Source: Helicobacter sp.
Lineage (GTDB): Bacteria > Campylobacterota > Campylobacteria > Campylobacterales > Helicobacteraceae
Reading direction: 5' to 3'
DNA length: 50,896 nucleotides
NCBI RefSeq assembly: GCF_017502485.1
Contig: NZ_JAFVUX010000032.1
Span: 1 to 50,896 of the forward strand
The notes below the pieces were generated by a model. It saw only the letters and a program-made list of their open reading frames with translations. It searched no databases and was not told the origin of the DNA. Positions 26,952-35,131 of this stretch are shown piece by piece. The first letter of the stretch is position 1, and every line of letters begins with the position of its first letter. The translations under genes and the position numbers were made by a program.

Positions 26952-27690
26952 GCTTCTAGCGTGGCTATGGCTACTGATTGCTATCATCACAGAAGTGCTA
27001 GGCTCAAGCTTTTTAAAACTCGCGCAGAGTATGAGCTATGGCTTTTTGGTTACAGCCTTTTTCATCTGTGTATCTTACTACTTCATTGGGCTATCCATTA
27101 AGCGCATAAGCGTGAGCGTAGCGTATGCGATGTGGGAAGTGCTTGGTGTTCTATGTATTGTTTTAATTGGGATTTGGTATTTTGATGAGAATCTAGCTTT
27201 AGTGCAGTATGCTGGGATTGCGTGTGCGATTGCTGGGATTATGCTAATCAACTTTGGCGAGATAGATTCTAGCGAGCACACTACGCCATCTATAAAAGCC
27301 CTAGCCATTCTTGCAGCAGGGCTGCTTGGTGTTGTAGCTCTTGCTTGGGCTTGCTCTCTTGTTAATGGCGCGCTATTTGGGTTTTTCTTAGTATGTGCGG
27401 CAGCGGTGCTTGATGTAGTGGCAAACCTCCTGCTTAAAGCATCAAATGGCTTCTCTAAGCTAGGCTATGGGCTAGGAGCGGTGGGCGTGGTCATTGGGGC
27501 ATTTTATCTACTAATGCTCGCACTAGATTCTATGGAGCTTGCAGTGGCGTATTCTAGCTGGGGAGCGATAGGGATTATTGGCACGATTGCTGGAGGTAGA
27601 ATCTTATTTGGAGAGAGGCTTAATGCCATAGGCTATGTGGGGGTCGTGCTAGTTATCGCAGCAGTTGGGCTTTTGCACGAGATTGTCTAA
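26932..27690 (+). CDS. Fused MdtJ-MdtI-like SMR transporter
   Basis: A 252-residue membrane protein made of two small multidrug resistance (SMR) units. Residues 9-110 resemble MdtJ (ITEVLGSSFLK with Glu21, AYAMWEVLG). Residues 148-252 resemble MdtI (VLDVVANLLLKASNGF with Asp161 in place of the membrane Glu, AYSSWGAIGI, RILFGERLN). MdtJ and MdtI form a spermidine exporter in E. coli, so polyamine export is a fair guess. Between them lies an extra hydrophobic helix (about 123-141), which would turn the second half over. The ATG at 26932 follows AAGGA and overlaps lgt. Most SMR proteins are about 110 residues and not fused. Confidence 0.85.
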   Translation: MLHLNPKLLAWLWLLIAIITEVLGSSFLKLAQSMSYGFLVTAFFICVSYYFIGLSIKRISVSVAYAMWEVLGVLCIVLIGIWYFDENLALVQYAGIACAIAGIMLINFGEIDSSEHTTPSIKALAILAAGLLGVVALAWACSLVNGALFGFFLVCAAAVLDVVANLLLKASNGFSKLGYGLGAVGVVIGAFYLLMLALDSMELAVAYSSWGAIGIIGTIAGGRILFGERLNAIGYVGVVLVIAAVGLLHEIV

Positions 27691-27699
27691 GGCAATACT

Positions 27700-28020
27700 A
27701 TGGATATTTATGTGATTCTCACCACCACAAGTAGCAAAAAGGAGGCAAAGACCATCGCCAAAGCTCTCCTAAAGCGCAACCTCATCGCCTGTGCGCAGTG
27801 GAGTAAAATCCAGAGCCTTTATCGCTTTGATGGCAAAATCTGCTGTGATAAAGAATATCTCTTGCGGCTTAAAACCACCAAAAGCGCGCTAGAAGAGACA
27901 AGGGCGGTGCTGCTCTCACTCCATAGCTATGAAGTGCCGCAGTATCTCGCCATAGCTGTTGATGAGATCAGCCAAGAGTATTTAGACTTTGTCTATCAAG
28001 GCACTGCATCACACGCGTAA
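27700..28020 (+). CDS. cutA: CutA1-type divalent ion tolerance protein
   Basis: A 106-residue trimer-forming protein of the CutA1 family, with ferredoxin-like fold. The family blocks are present: VILTTTSSKKEAKTIAKALL, LIACAQ with the conserved Cys, SLYRFDGKI (usually YxWxGxI), and SYEVPQYLAIAV. Its link with copper tolerance is old and the true role is unsettled. It follows the transporter by 9 bp. No signal peptide, so cytoplasmic. Confidence 0.93.
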   Translation: MDIYVILTTTSSKKEAKTIAKALLKRNLIACAQWSKIQSLYRFDGKICCDKEYLLRLKTTKSALEETRAVLLSLHSYEVPQYLAIAVDEISQEYLDFVYQGTASHA

Positions 28021-28077
28021 AGCAATAGTTTAAGTAGGCTTGTATTACAATAGCTAGAATCTAATGAAGGAGAATTG

Positions 28078-29433
28078 ATGTTTGATACACTTAGTAACTC
28101 GCTGCGCGCTATCACGGCTAAAATCCGCTTTAATGATGATGAAAAGGCTCTCGCTCGCGCCCTAGATGAGCTCAAAAAAATCCTACTTAAAAATGATGTT
28201 CATCACAAAGTTACCAAATCTCTGCTTGATCAAATCGCTTTACAAACAAGAGAAAAGGGCATAGGCAAGCAAAGCTTCTTAGATGCTCTGCAAGCTGCAT
28301 TGCTACACATTTTAACCACAAGCGGACATTACGGCTTTACCTACGCACCAAAACCCCCTACAATCGTGCTTATGTGTGGCTTGCAAGGTAGCGGGAAAAC
28401 AACTACTTCTGCCAAGCTTGCCAACTACCTAAAAACGCGTAACAAAAAGGTATTGCTTGTAGCCTGTGATTTAGCAAGGCTAGCAGCAGTTAAACAACTC
28501 CAAGTGCTAGGAGAGCAAATCGAGATAGAAGTCTTTAGTCCAGATTCTATGTCAAACCCAGCAGAATCTAGCCCAATAGCAGTGGCACAAGCAGCCAAAA
28601 AGCGTGCAGAGCAAGGAGACTTTGATGTGATGATTGTGGATTCTGCTGGGCGATTAGCAATTGATGAAGCACTAATGAGTGAGCTACAAGATTTACGCAA
28701 GATCTTAGAGCCTAATGAGATCTTTTATGTAGCAGACTCCCTTAGTGGGCAAGATGGTATTAGAAGTGCGCAGAGTTTCCACGAGCTTGTGGGACTTAGT
28801 GGGGTGATTCTCACTAAGTTTGATAGCGACTCTAAAGGTGGCATCGCGCTTAATATTGCTTATCAGCTACAAATCCCGCTACGATTTATTGGTAATGGTG
28901 AGAAAATCCCTGATCTTGACATTTTTATCCCCGATCGCATTGTCTCACGACTTATGGGAGCTGGAGATATAGTATCGCTTGCAGAAAAAACTGCCACAAT
29001 CATTGATGAAAAAGAAGCAAAATCCATTAGCAAAAAACTTAAAAAGGGACAATTTGGCTTTGAAGACTTCCTAGCGCAAATAGAAAATGTCAAAAAGCTT
29101 GGCTCAATGAGTTCGCTTGTATCGATGATTCCGGGGCTTTCTCAAGTAGCTGGACAACTTAAAAATGTGGATTTGGATAATTCTAAAGAGCTAAAAAATA
29201 TCCGTGCGATGGTAGATTCTATGACGAAAAAGGAGCGAGAGAATCCAAACTTACTTAATGGCTCAAGGCGCAAGAGAATAGCACAGGGAGCTGGACTTGA
29301 AGTAGCTGATATTAATCGCATTATCAAGCAGTTTGATATGGCATCAAAAATGGCAAAGAAACTTAGCCAAAAAGGTAGTATGCAGGATTTTATGAGCTTA
29401 ATGGAGCAAATGAAAGGCAATATAAGGCGTTAG
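28078..29433 (+). CDS. ffh: Signal recognition particle protein Ffh
   Basis: GTPase that binds the SRP RNA and signal sequences and delivers ribosomes to FtsY. The 451-residue product has the N domain, the G domain (GLQGSGKTTTSAKL, VDSAGRL, LTKFDSDSKGG), and the Met-rich M domain at the end (FDMASKMAKKLSQKGSMQ, LMEQMKG). The ATG at 28078 has AAGGAG 5 nt upstream; a TTG one codon earlier is also open. It heads the block ffh-rpsP-khpA-rimM-trmD-rplS, as in H. pylori. Confidence 0.97.
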   Translation: MFDTLSNSLRAITAKIRFNDDEKALARALDELKKILLKNDVHHKVTKSLLDQIALQTREKGIGKQSFLDALQAALLHILTTSGHYGFTYAPKPPTIVLMCGLQGSGKTTTSAKLANYLKTRNKKVLLVACDLARLAAVKQLQVLGEQIEIEVFSPDSMSNPAESSPIAVAQAAKKRAEQGDFDVMIVDSAGRLAIDEALMSELQDLRKILEPNEIFYVADSLSGQDGIRSAQSFHELVGLSGVILTKFDSDSKGGIALNIAYQLQIPLRFIGNGEKIPDLDIFIPDRIVSRLMGAGDIVSLAEKTATIIDEKEAKSISKKLKKGQFGFEDFLAQIENVKKLGSMSSLVSMIPGLSQVAGQLKNVDLDNSKELKNIRAMVDSMTKKERENPNLLNGSRRKRIAQGAGLEVADINRIIKQFDMASKMAKKLSQKGSMQDFMSLMEQMKGNIRR

Positions 29434-29471
29434 AACACAGCCTATTTAAGGGTAAAAATATATTTTTTGTG

Positions 29472-29477
29472 TATAAT
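29472..29477 (+). promoter_or_regulatory. -10 promoter for rpsP operon
   Basis: TATAAT after a T-rich stretch (TATTTTTTGTG), 33 nt before the rpsP start, in the 77-bp gap after ffh. The T-rich upstream DNA is typical for Helicobacter housekeeping promoters. It would drive rpsP-khpA-rimM-trmD-rplS separately from ffh. Confidence 0.55.
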
Positions 29478-29510
29478 CCCGCAATTCACTTGATAATCTA
29501 AGGAGAAAAT

Positions 29511-29744
29511 ATGGCAACTGTGATACGACTAACTCGCATGGGTCGAAAGAAAAAGCCATTTTATCGTGTAGTGGTTACAGACTCTCGCAAGAGACGCGAT
29601 GGAGGCTGGATAGAATCCATTGGTTACTATAATCCGCTAACCCAACCTGCAATAATTAAGATTAATACCGATCGACTCGCTTATTGGAGAGGTGTGGGAG
29701 CAAAAATGAGCGAGCGTGTAGAGAAGCTCGCAAGTGGAAAATAG
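29511..29744 (+). CDS. rpsP: 30S ribosomal protein S16
   Basis: A 77-residue small-subunit protein with the full S16 pattern: [28 protein letters not shown], and ESIGYYNP. Length is normal for Campylobacterota. AAGGAG precedes the ATG by 6 nt. First gene of the tightly packed ribosome-related operon. Confidence 0.98.
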   Translation: MATVIRLTRMGRKKKPFYRVVVTDSRKRRDGGWIESIGYYNPLTQPAIIKINTDRLAYWRGVGAKMSERVEKLASGK

Positions 29745-29782
29745 TCAAGTAAGCGTTACAACTTCTCAAAGGCTTGGGACTT

Positions 29783-30025
29783 ATGGTTGAGAAATTTTTA
29801 GAGACTTATGTGAAAAAGATTGTTGCATTCCCAGAGAAGGTCTCTATACAATCTACTCAAGAAGATGGTGTGCGACTCTTAGATGTGTTCGTCGCACTTG
29901 ATGATATGGGGCGAGTCATTGGCAAAGATGGCAAAATGATCGTCTCTTTAAAAACTTTTGTCTCTGGCTGTAAGGCAAAAGATGGGATGACCTACAAAAT
30001 CACCGTGCATCCATGTCGGACATAG
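29783..30025 (+). CDS. khpA: KH-domain RNA-binding protein KhpA
   Basis: An 80-residue single KH domain protein (YlqC/KhpA family) that binds RNA, in other bacteria together with KhpB. The KH loop is seen as GRVIGKDGKMIVSL. The ATG at 29783 is used because AAAGG lies 10 nt upstream; a TTG at 29774 would leave no room for a ribosome site. Lies between rpsP and rimM, the usual place in many bacteria. Confidence 0.92.
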   Translation: MVEKFLETYVKKIVAFPEKVSIQSTQEDGVRLLDVFVALDDMGRVIGKDGKMIVSLKTFVSGCKAKDGMTYKITVHPCRT

Positions 30026-30687
30026 TTATGGATACCACCACTCCCTATGACAGTATAGCCAAATCTCCCAAAACACACACGCAGCAACTCTCTCAAGACG
30101 AAAGCTACATAGCTCAAAGCTATACAATTGAAGTAGGCAAGCTTGGTAGAACAGTGGGGCTTAAAGGTACACTAATTTTCCATCTTATGAGCGATTTCGC
30201 GGAGTTTATCCAAGCTGGTACAACGCTTGCAGCACACAAGCCTAGTCGCCTACTTATCGTAGAGTCTATCGCTAAAAGACACGGCAGTATGCTTCTCACC
30301 TTTGAAGGTGTAAATTCTAGAGAGAAAGCACAAGAACTTGTCAATGCGAGGCTTTTCACCAGCGAGCAAGAAACCCGCACGAAATGCCTACTCAAAAAAG
30401 ATGAGTTTTTCTACTTTGATATTATTGGGTTGGAAGTGATTGAAGAAGGTGAAGTGCTAGGCAAAGTAATTGATATAGAGCGCATTGGCACTACAGATTA
30501 TTTGCTTATCGAGCAAAATAGTCAAACACAAGCCACAATCCCATCAAGCCCAAGCAAAACTACAAAAAAGAAGTCCAAGGTATTTTATATCCCCTACATT
30601 GATACTTATGTGCTTACTATCACACTTGCTAGCCCTACGCAAAGTGGTGGAGTTTTCACACAGAATGCCAAATTACTCTATGGGTAA
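30013..30687 (+). CDS. rimM: Ribosome maturation factor RimM
   Basis: Binds S19 during late 30S maturation. The 224-residue product has the N-terminal RimM barrel (EVGKLGRTVGLKGTLIFHLMSDF) and the PRC-barrel (FFYFDIIGLEVIEEGEVLGKV, split here). It is longer than usual: about 30 extra residues at the N-terminus and a polar insertion (EQNSQTQATIPSSPSKTTKK) in the PRC part. Starts at ATG 30013 or 30028 both lack a strong ribosome site; the first overlaps khpA by 13 bp. trmD follows. Confidence 0.92.
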   Translation: MSDIVMDTTTPYDSIAKSPKTHTQQLSQDESYIAQSYTIEVGKLGRTVGLKGTLIFHLMSDFAEFIQAGTTLAAHKPSRLLIVESIAKRHGSMLLTFEGVNSREKAQELVNARLFTSEQETRTKCLLKKDEFFYFDIIGLEVIEEGEVLGKVIDIERIGTTDYLLIEQNSQTQATIPSSPSKTTKKKSKVFYIPYIDTYVLTITLASPTQSGGVFTQNAKLLYG

Positions 30688-30691
30688 TGCA

Positions 30692-31423
30692 ATGACCTTT
30701 AGTTTCATCACGCTTTTTCCCGCGCTTATTGAAGGCTACTTTCAAGACTCCATTTTAAAAGTCGCTAGGGAAAAAGGTTTAATCACCACACATACGATCC
30801 AGCTACGCGAATTTGCGCTTGATTCTTACAAAAGTGTCGATGCTCCGCAAATTGGCGGAGGAGCTGGGCAAGTACTTTTGCCCAATGTGCTAGAAAAAGC
30901 AATCAAGCACGCTACTAGCCAGCATACACAAGAAGCGGAGTCCAAAAACCCCCACATTATATTTCTCACTCCTTGCGCTAAGCATTTTACCCAAAGCGAT
31001 GCAGTCCGTCTAACCACAAAGGAGCATATTATCTTTGTGTGTGGTCGGTATGAGGGAATTGATGAGCGAGTGATTGAAGCGTGGGCAGACGAAGTATTTT
31101 GCATTGGAGATTTTATCTTAACAGGCGGAGAGCTTGCTGCGCTATGCCTATGTGATAGCATTGCGCGCCAGATTCCACAAGTGCTGGGCAATGCCAACTC
31201 GCTTCAAGGCGAGAGCTTTGAAGACTCCTTACTTGAAGCACCAGTCTTTGCGCGCACAAACGAAAAATTCGAGGATTTTACTCCCATTTCAGAGTATTCA
31301 AAGGGAAACCACAATAAAATAGCCCTTTTGAAAAACCATCTAGCTCTGTGCAAGACACGCTATTTTAGACCAGATTTATTCGAGCGATGGAAAACTACAC
31401 AAAGGGTGCGCAATGAAAAATAG
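30692..31423 (+). CDS. trmD: tRNA (guanine-N1)-methyltransferase TrmD
   Basis: Methylates G37 of tRNAs next to the anticodon, preventing +1 frameshifts. The 243-residue SPOUT enzyme starts [17 protein letters not shown] and has the trefoil-knot motifs [11 protein letters not shown] and [16 protein letters not shown]. The reading frame is open back to 30485 inside rimM, but the ATG at 30692 gives the family start; an ATG at 30680 is also possible. It overlaps rplS by 11 bp. Confidence 0.96.
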   Translation: MTFSFITLFPALIEGYFQDSILKVAREKGLITTHTIQLREFALDSYKSVDAPQIGGGAGQVLLPNVLEKAIKHATSQHTQEAESKNPHIIFLTPCAKHFTQSDAVRLTTKEHIIFVCGRYEGIDERVIEAWADEVFCIGDFILTGGELAALCLCDSIARQIPQVLGNANSLQGESFEDSLLEAPVFARTNEKFEDFTPISEYSKGNHNKIALLKNHLALCKTRYFRPDLFERWKTTQRVRNEK

Positions 31424-31769
31424 ATATATAGAAAGCTTTGAAAAAGCTCAGATCAAGGACAAACAAGTACCTAGCTTCAAGGCTGGCGATACTATTAAGC
31501 TAGGAATTCGCATCGTAGAAGGAGATAAGACTAGAATCCAAAATTTTGAGGGTGTGTGCATTTGCATTCGTGGTAATAATGTGGGCAAGACCTTTACTGT
31601 GCGCAAGATCGGCGCAAATAATGTCGGCGTGGAAAAAACTTTCCCACTTTATAGCGAGAGTCTTGAGAGTATTAGTGTGCTTCGCGTAGGGCGCGTGAGA
31701 AGAGCTAGGCTCTACTATCTGCGTGATCGCAAAGGTAAAGCAGCTAGAATCAAAGAAGATAGAAGCTAA
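31413..31769 (+). CDS. rplS: 50S ribosomal protein L19
   Basis: A 118-residue L19 with its typical [53 protein letters not shown] and [20 protein letters not shown] blocks (each split). Last gene of the rpsP operon; a hairpin lies 11 bp after the stop. Confidence 0.98.
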   Translation: MKNRYIESFEKAQIKDKQVPSFKAGDTIKLGIRIVEGDKTRIQNFEGVCICIRGNNVGKTFTVRKIGANNVGVEKTFPLYSESLESISVLRVGRVRRARLYYLRDRKGKAARIKEDRS

Positions 31770-31780
31770 ACTCTACGCGC

Positions 31781-31802
31781 TTTGGTACTATGTGCCAAAA
31801 CT
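31781..31802 (+). terminator. Terminator-like hairpin after rplS
   Basis: TTTGGTAC-TAT-GTGCCAAA forms an 8-bp stem (one G-T pair) with a 3-nt loop, followed by ACTTT. The T run is short, so it is a weak intrinsic terminator, but the place right after the operon supports it. The reverse complement may act in the other direction too. Confidence 0.45.
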
Positions 31803-31869
31803 TTAAAACACACAGAATTTCAGGCATTTTGCCAAAAATCTTTGACATACTACTATCAATATTGTCTAA

Positions 31870-32145
31870 TCCAGCCCATACTAAAATTGCAAAGAGTTGG
31901 TGCTGATGTATTCTACTATTTGATCATTACGAAATAGTCCGCATTTGCTAAGCTAAGATTGAGCCTTTTTATTGCGCAGGCAGATGAAAGAAAGATCGCA
32001 AAAATTCTGTGAAGAAATCTTGCAAGATACAGTAGATACCAACAAAGGCTTTATCCCACACTTTGCTAGATGGGAAATTATAGGTTGCGCAGGCGTAGTA
32101 CTACAGGATTTTGTCTCCTTGTGCAGATATATCCATTTTTCGTAA
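31870..32145 (+). pseudogene. Possible gene remnant in the rplS-leuA gap
   Basis: The 439-bp gap 31770-32208 has no full gene. Two short plus-strand stretches read like decayed coding sequence. One ends at the stop near 31935 (...GADVFYYLIITK). The other is open 31963-32145, with an ATG at 31984 coding 53 residues (KGFIPHFARWEIIGCAG is the most protein-like part). They are in different frames separated by stops, as in an eroded gene. No family recognised. A small real gene at 31984-32145 cannot be excluded, but no ribosome site is seen. Nothing else was found in the gap apart from the hairpin at 31781. Confidence 0.3.
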
Positions 32146-32208
32146 CAAGGGTATTGCAAGCACGCCTATCAATCAGCCAAAAATATCTAAAGTGTCACCC
32201 ATATGGAA

Positions 32209-33735
32209 TCACTTCTTCATCAATTCTCGCATAGATAAATAACTATTGAGTGCAGAAATATAGGCTTTTGCCGTGGCGCTCATTGTATCTACATCAATTC
32301 CGTGTCCAATAACTGCGCGATTTGCCTGTGCAAACTCCACTTTGACAACGACTTTTGCCAAAGCATCTTTACCGCTTGTAACGGACTCCACTTTATAGTC
32401 CTTAAGTGTACCCACTATCCCGCTAACTCTATCAACACTCTTCAACACAGAATCTACCACACCATTACCAAGTGCAGAATCACTTAGCTCTATCCCATCA
32501 CGCACAACACTTACTGCAGCGCAATATTTAGCATTGGAGCAGGCACTTACTTGCACAAGCGAGAGTGTGAAAACTTGTGGGATATGTGTAGTCTCTTCTC
32601 CTATAATTGCACGAATATCATCATCAAACACTTCTTTTTTACTATCGCACAAATGCTTAAAGCGCGTAAATGCTGCTTGTAGCTCCTCATCATTAAGACT
32701 AAAGCCAAGATCGACAATCTTGTCCTTAAATGCCGCGCGCCCAGAATGCTTACCGAGCACAAGGCTGGTAGATTCCACCATACCAATATCGCTTGGCTTG
32801 ATGATTTCATAAGTCTCTCTATGTTTTAGTATCCCATCTTGATGTATACCACTCTCGTGAGCAAATGCATTTTTCCCAACAATTGCCTTATTTGGCTGTG
32901 GGCAAATCCCTGTAATATCAGTTACGAGCTTGCTTGTGGGGTAGATTTCTTTTGTATTAATATGCGTATTCACATTAAAAAGCTCTTTGCGTGTTTTGAT
33001 AATCATCACAAGCTCTTCTAAGGCAGTGTTACCTGCGCGCTCACCAAGCCCATTTATCGTGCATTCCACTTGCCTAACCCCAGAGTCAATGGCTGCTATG
33101 GAATTTGCCACAGCCAAGCCTAAATCATTATGACAGTGCATAGAGAGCATTGCAGAATCTTTAACAAAACTATGCACCTGAGCGACAAACGCCCCAATCT
33201 CTGCAGGCAAACGATAGCCAACAGTGTCAGGGAGATTAATCGTGCTAGCACCTGCTTCAATCACAGCTGGAATAATCTCACGCAAAAACCCCATATCGCT
33301 ACGCAACGCATCTTCACAGCTAAATTCCACATCATCGCACAGAGTCTTAGCATACTGCACCGCCTCAATCGCCTTTTTCATCACAGCTTCTGGAGAGAGC
33401 TTGAGCTTGTGTTGCATATGGATAGGACTTGTAGCGATAAAAGTATGGATTCTGCGTCTTTTAGCCTGTTGTGTGGCTTTTGCCGCTTGCTCGATATCAC
33501 TAGGGATAGCGCGTGCAAGCGAGCAAACAATAGCATGCTCTAAGACTTCAGCAATTCTACAAATTGCTTCAAAATCACCCTTACTCGAAGCTGCAAAACC
33601 TGCCTCAATTACATCAACCCCAAGCTTTTCAAGTTGCAAGGCTATTTTTACCTTCTCTTCCATATTCATAGAAGCACCTGGGCTTTGCTCCCCATCTCGT
33701 AATGTTGTATCAAAAATCATAATATCATTTACCAT
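32209..33735 (-). CDS. leuA: 2-isopropylmalate synthase
   Basis: First committed enzyme of leucine synthesis: acetyl-CoA plus 2-ketoisovalerate to 2-isopropylmalate. The 508-residue protein has the catalytic [17 protein letters not shown], the metal-binding [22 protein letters not shown], and a C-terminal LeuA regulatory domain (about 390-500), so feedback inhibition by leucine is expected. An AGGGAT precedes the ATG. Other leu genes are not nearby, and no leader peptide with Leu codons was seen. Confidence 0.96.
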   Translation of the reverse strand: MVNDIMIFDTTLRDGEQSPGASMNMEEKVKIALQLEKLGVDVIEAGFAASSKGDFEAICRIAEVLEHAIVCSLARAIPSDIEQAAKATQQAKRRRIHTFIATSPIHMQHKLKLSPEAVMKKAIEAVQYAKTLCDDVEFSCEDALRSDMGFLREIIPAVIEAGASTINLPDTVGYRLPAEIGAFVAQVHSFVKDSAMLSMHCHNDLGLAVANSIAAIDSGVRQVECTINGLGERAGNTALEELVMIIKTRKELFNVNTHINTKEIYPTSKLVTDITGICPQPNKAIVGKNAFAHESGIHQDGILKHRETYEIIKPSDIGMVESTSLVLGKHSGRAAFKDKIVDLGFSLNDEELQAAFTRFKHLCDSKKEVFDDDIRAIIGEETTHIPQVFTLSLVQVSACSNAKYCAAVSVVRDGIELSDSALGNGVVDSVLKSVDRVSGIVGTLKDYKVESVTSGKDALAKVVVKVEFAQANRAVIGHGIDVDTMSATAKAYISALNSYLSMRELMKK

Positions 33736-33792
33736 ACTATCCCTCTATATGCCAAAATAAGATTCTAGTACCAAAAACACGAAAAACAGAAT

Positions 33793-34530
33793 CTACACTC
33801 GCTTTATCATCATTCTACATAGCAAAAAGCACCATCGCCCAATCCCATACACCACATACGCACTAATCAGCACGCACAATACTTCTACATAAAACTTAGA
33901 ACTAATGATAGCTGCGATGACAATAAGCATTATGACAAAAATTTTTAGATTCCACACGATTTTTTTAAAACTAGGATAGCGAATATTACTCACCATAAGA
34001 ATACTTACAATAAATGCAATAATCAAAAGTACATAGCCATAGTGTGGTGCTAAAAACCCATAACGCAAATCAACCAGAATCCATAGCACCACAATCACGG
34101 CAGCCGATGGTATAGGCAGTCCAATGAAAGTATTCGGCTCAGCATTTGAAGTCGTTACATTAAATCGTGCCAAGCGGATTGCGCCAAAAATCACAAAAAG
34201 TGCGCACACAAACACACGATACAAACCATACATACCATCAAACCCATAATTTGCCCCTGTTGTTGGTAAATAGTAATACACAAGCATAGCGGGGGCGACA
34301 CCAAATGCCACAATGTCAGCCAAAGAATCAAATTCCACACCAAATTTACTTGAAGTATTGGTAAGCCGAGCAATTCTCCCATCTAGCCCATCAAAAATCA
34401 TCGATAGCACTATAAGCCAAGCTGCTTGCTCAAACAAGGAGTTAGATGCAAGCATAATGCTCACAATCCCAAAAAATATGCTCCCTGCAGTAAAAAAATT
34501 TGGTAGAGCATATAGAGGATTGATATTCAT
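33793..34530 (-). CDS. pssA: CDP-diacylglycerol-serine O-phosphatidyltransferase
   Basis: Makes phosphatidylserine from CDP-diacylglycerol and serine in the inner membrane. The 245-residue protein has about seven helices and the perfect CDP-alcohol motif D-G-x2-A-R-x8-G-x3-D-x3-D, seen as DGRIAR...G...D...D after FDGL. It overlaps the next gene upstream by 4 bp (ATGA), so it is coupled to the decarboxylase-like gene. Same order (pssA by ftsH, prmA, cheY) as in H. pylori HP1071-HP1067, from memory. Confidence 0.95.
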   Translation of the reverse strand: MNINPLYALPNFFTAGSIFFGIVSIMLASNSLFEQAAWLIVLSMIFDGLDGRIARLTNTSSKFGVEFDSLADIVAFGVAPAMLVYYYLPTTGANYGFDGMYGLYRVFVCALFVIFGAIRLARFNVTTSNAEPNTFIGLPIPSAAVIVVLWILVDLRYGFLAPHYGYVLLIIAFIVSILMVSNIRYPSFKKIVWNLKIFVIMLIVIAAIISSKFYVEVLCVLISAYVVYGIGRWCFLLCRMMIKRV

Positions 34531-35129
34531 TTGATATATCCCAAAACATTCACCCCACCTTTAAGCTTATCGCCAATATGTGCGCGAATCTCCACAGAAT
34601 CCGGAAGCTCCAAAACCAATGTGCCAACTTTCATAAAGCCTATTCTCTCGCCTAAGTAATAGGCAATTGGAGCATAGAATCTAGTGTGTTTAAACACCTT
34701 AGGATATAGCCATATCGAACAAGAAATCTTGCCGACAATATCCGCACGCATCACTTCATTTAACTCCTTTTGCAATGGAGAAAAATACGCCACAAGTCCA
34801 AACTTTTTCTCAAGCGTGATAGTCTCAATCTCTTGGGGAGCGCGCACAAGTCCAACATCAAAAAATGACACTTTTATACTAATGCGCGCAGTATCTTGCC
34901 TATGCTCAATATTGCTAATAACCCCATCAATAGGTGCTAGCACAATATCATCACCCCTATCAATAGGTGTTCGCTCTGGATTCCTAAAAGCCCAAAGCCA
35001 AGCGAGTAGTAGCACAACACCAAGTAAAAACCCTAAAGAAAAATCAAACACACGACAAAGCGCAATCCATACAATAAACCACATAATACCAAGAAAAGAC
35101 TCTCTCGTGATGATTTGGATACTATTCAT
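34527..35129 (-). CDS. Phosphatidylserine decarboxylase-like protein, catalytic residues lost
   Basis: A 200-residue membrane-anchored protein (hydrophobic residues about 13-48) with the outline of the short PSD family: FRNPERTP, LAPIDGVIS (family PADG), VGLVRAPQE (family VHVNRAP) and FMKVGTLVLELP (family IKFGSRVDLYLP). The His of VHxxRxP is Gly here, and the Ser of the GS self-cleavage site is Thr170. Both are needed to form and use the pyruvoyl group, so it is probably not an active decarboxylase. A strong AGGAGG lies 8 nt before the ATG, inside the end of ftsH. It may bind or regulate PssA; that is inference. A true psd should lie elsewhere in the genome. Confidence 0.75.
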   Translation of the reverse strand: MNSIQIITRESFLGIMWFIVWIALCRVFDFSLGFLLGVVLLLAWLWAFRNPERTPIDRGDDIVLAPIDGVISNIEHRQDTARISIKVSFFDVGLVRAPQEIETITLEKKFGLVAYFSPLQKELNEVMRADIVGKISCSIWLYPKVFKHTRFYAPIAYYLGERIGFMKVGTLVLELPDSVEIRAHIGDKLKGGVNVLGYIK

Positions 35130-35131
35130 CT

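Noticed and set aside
33224-33760. Plus-strand frame of 178 codons opposite leuA
   Set aside because: leuA is certain in this stretch; the antisense frame has no domain and is compositionally odd.
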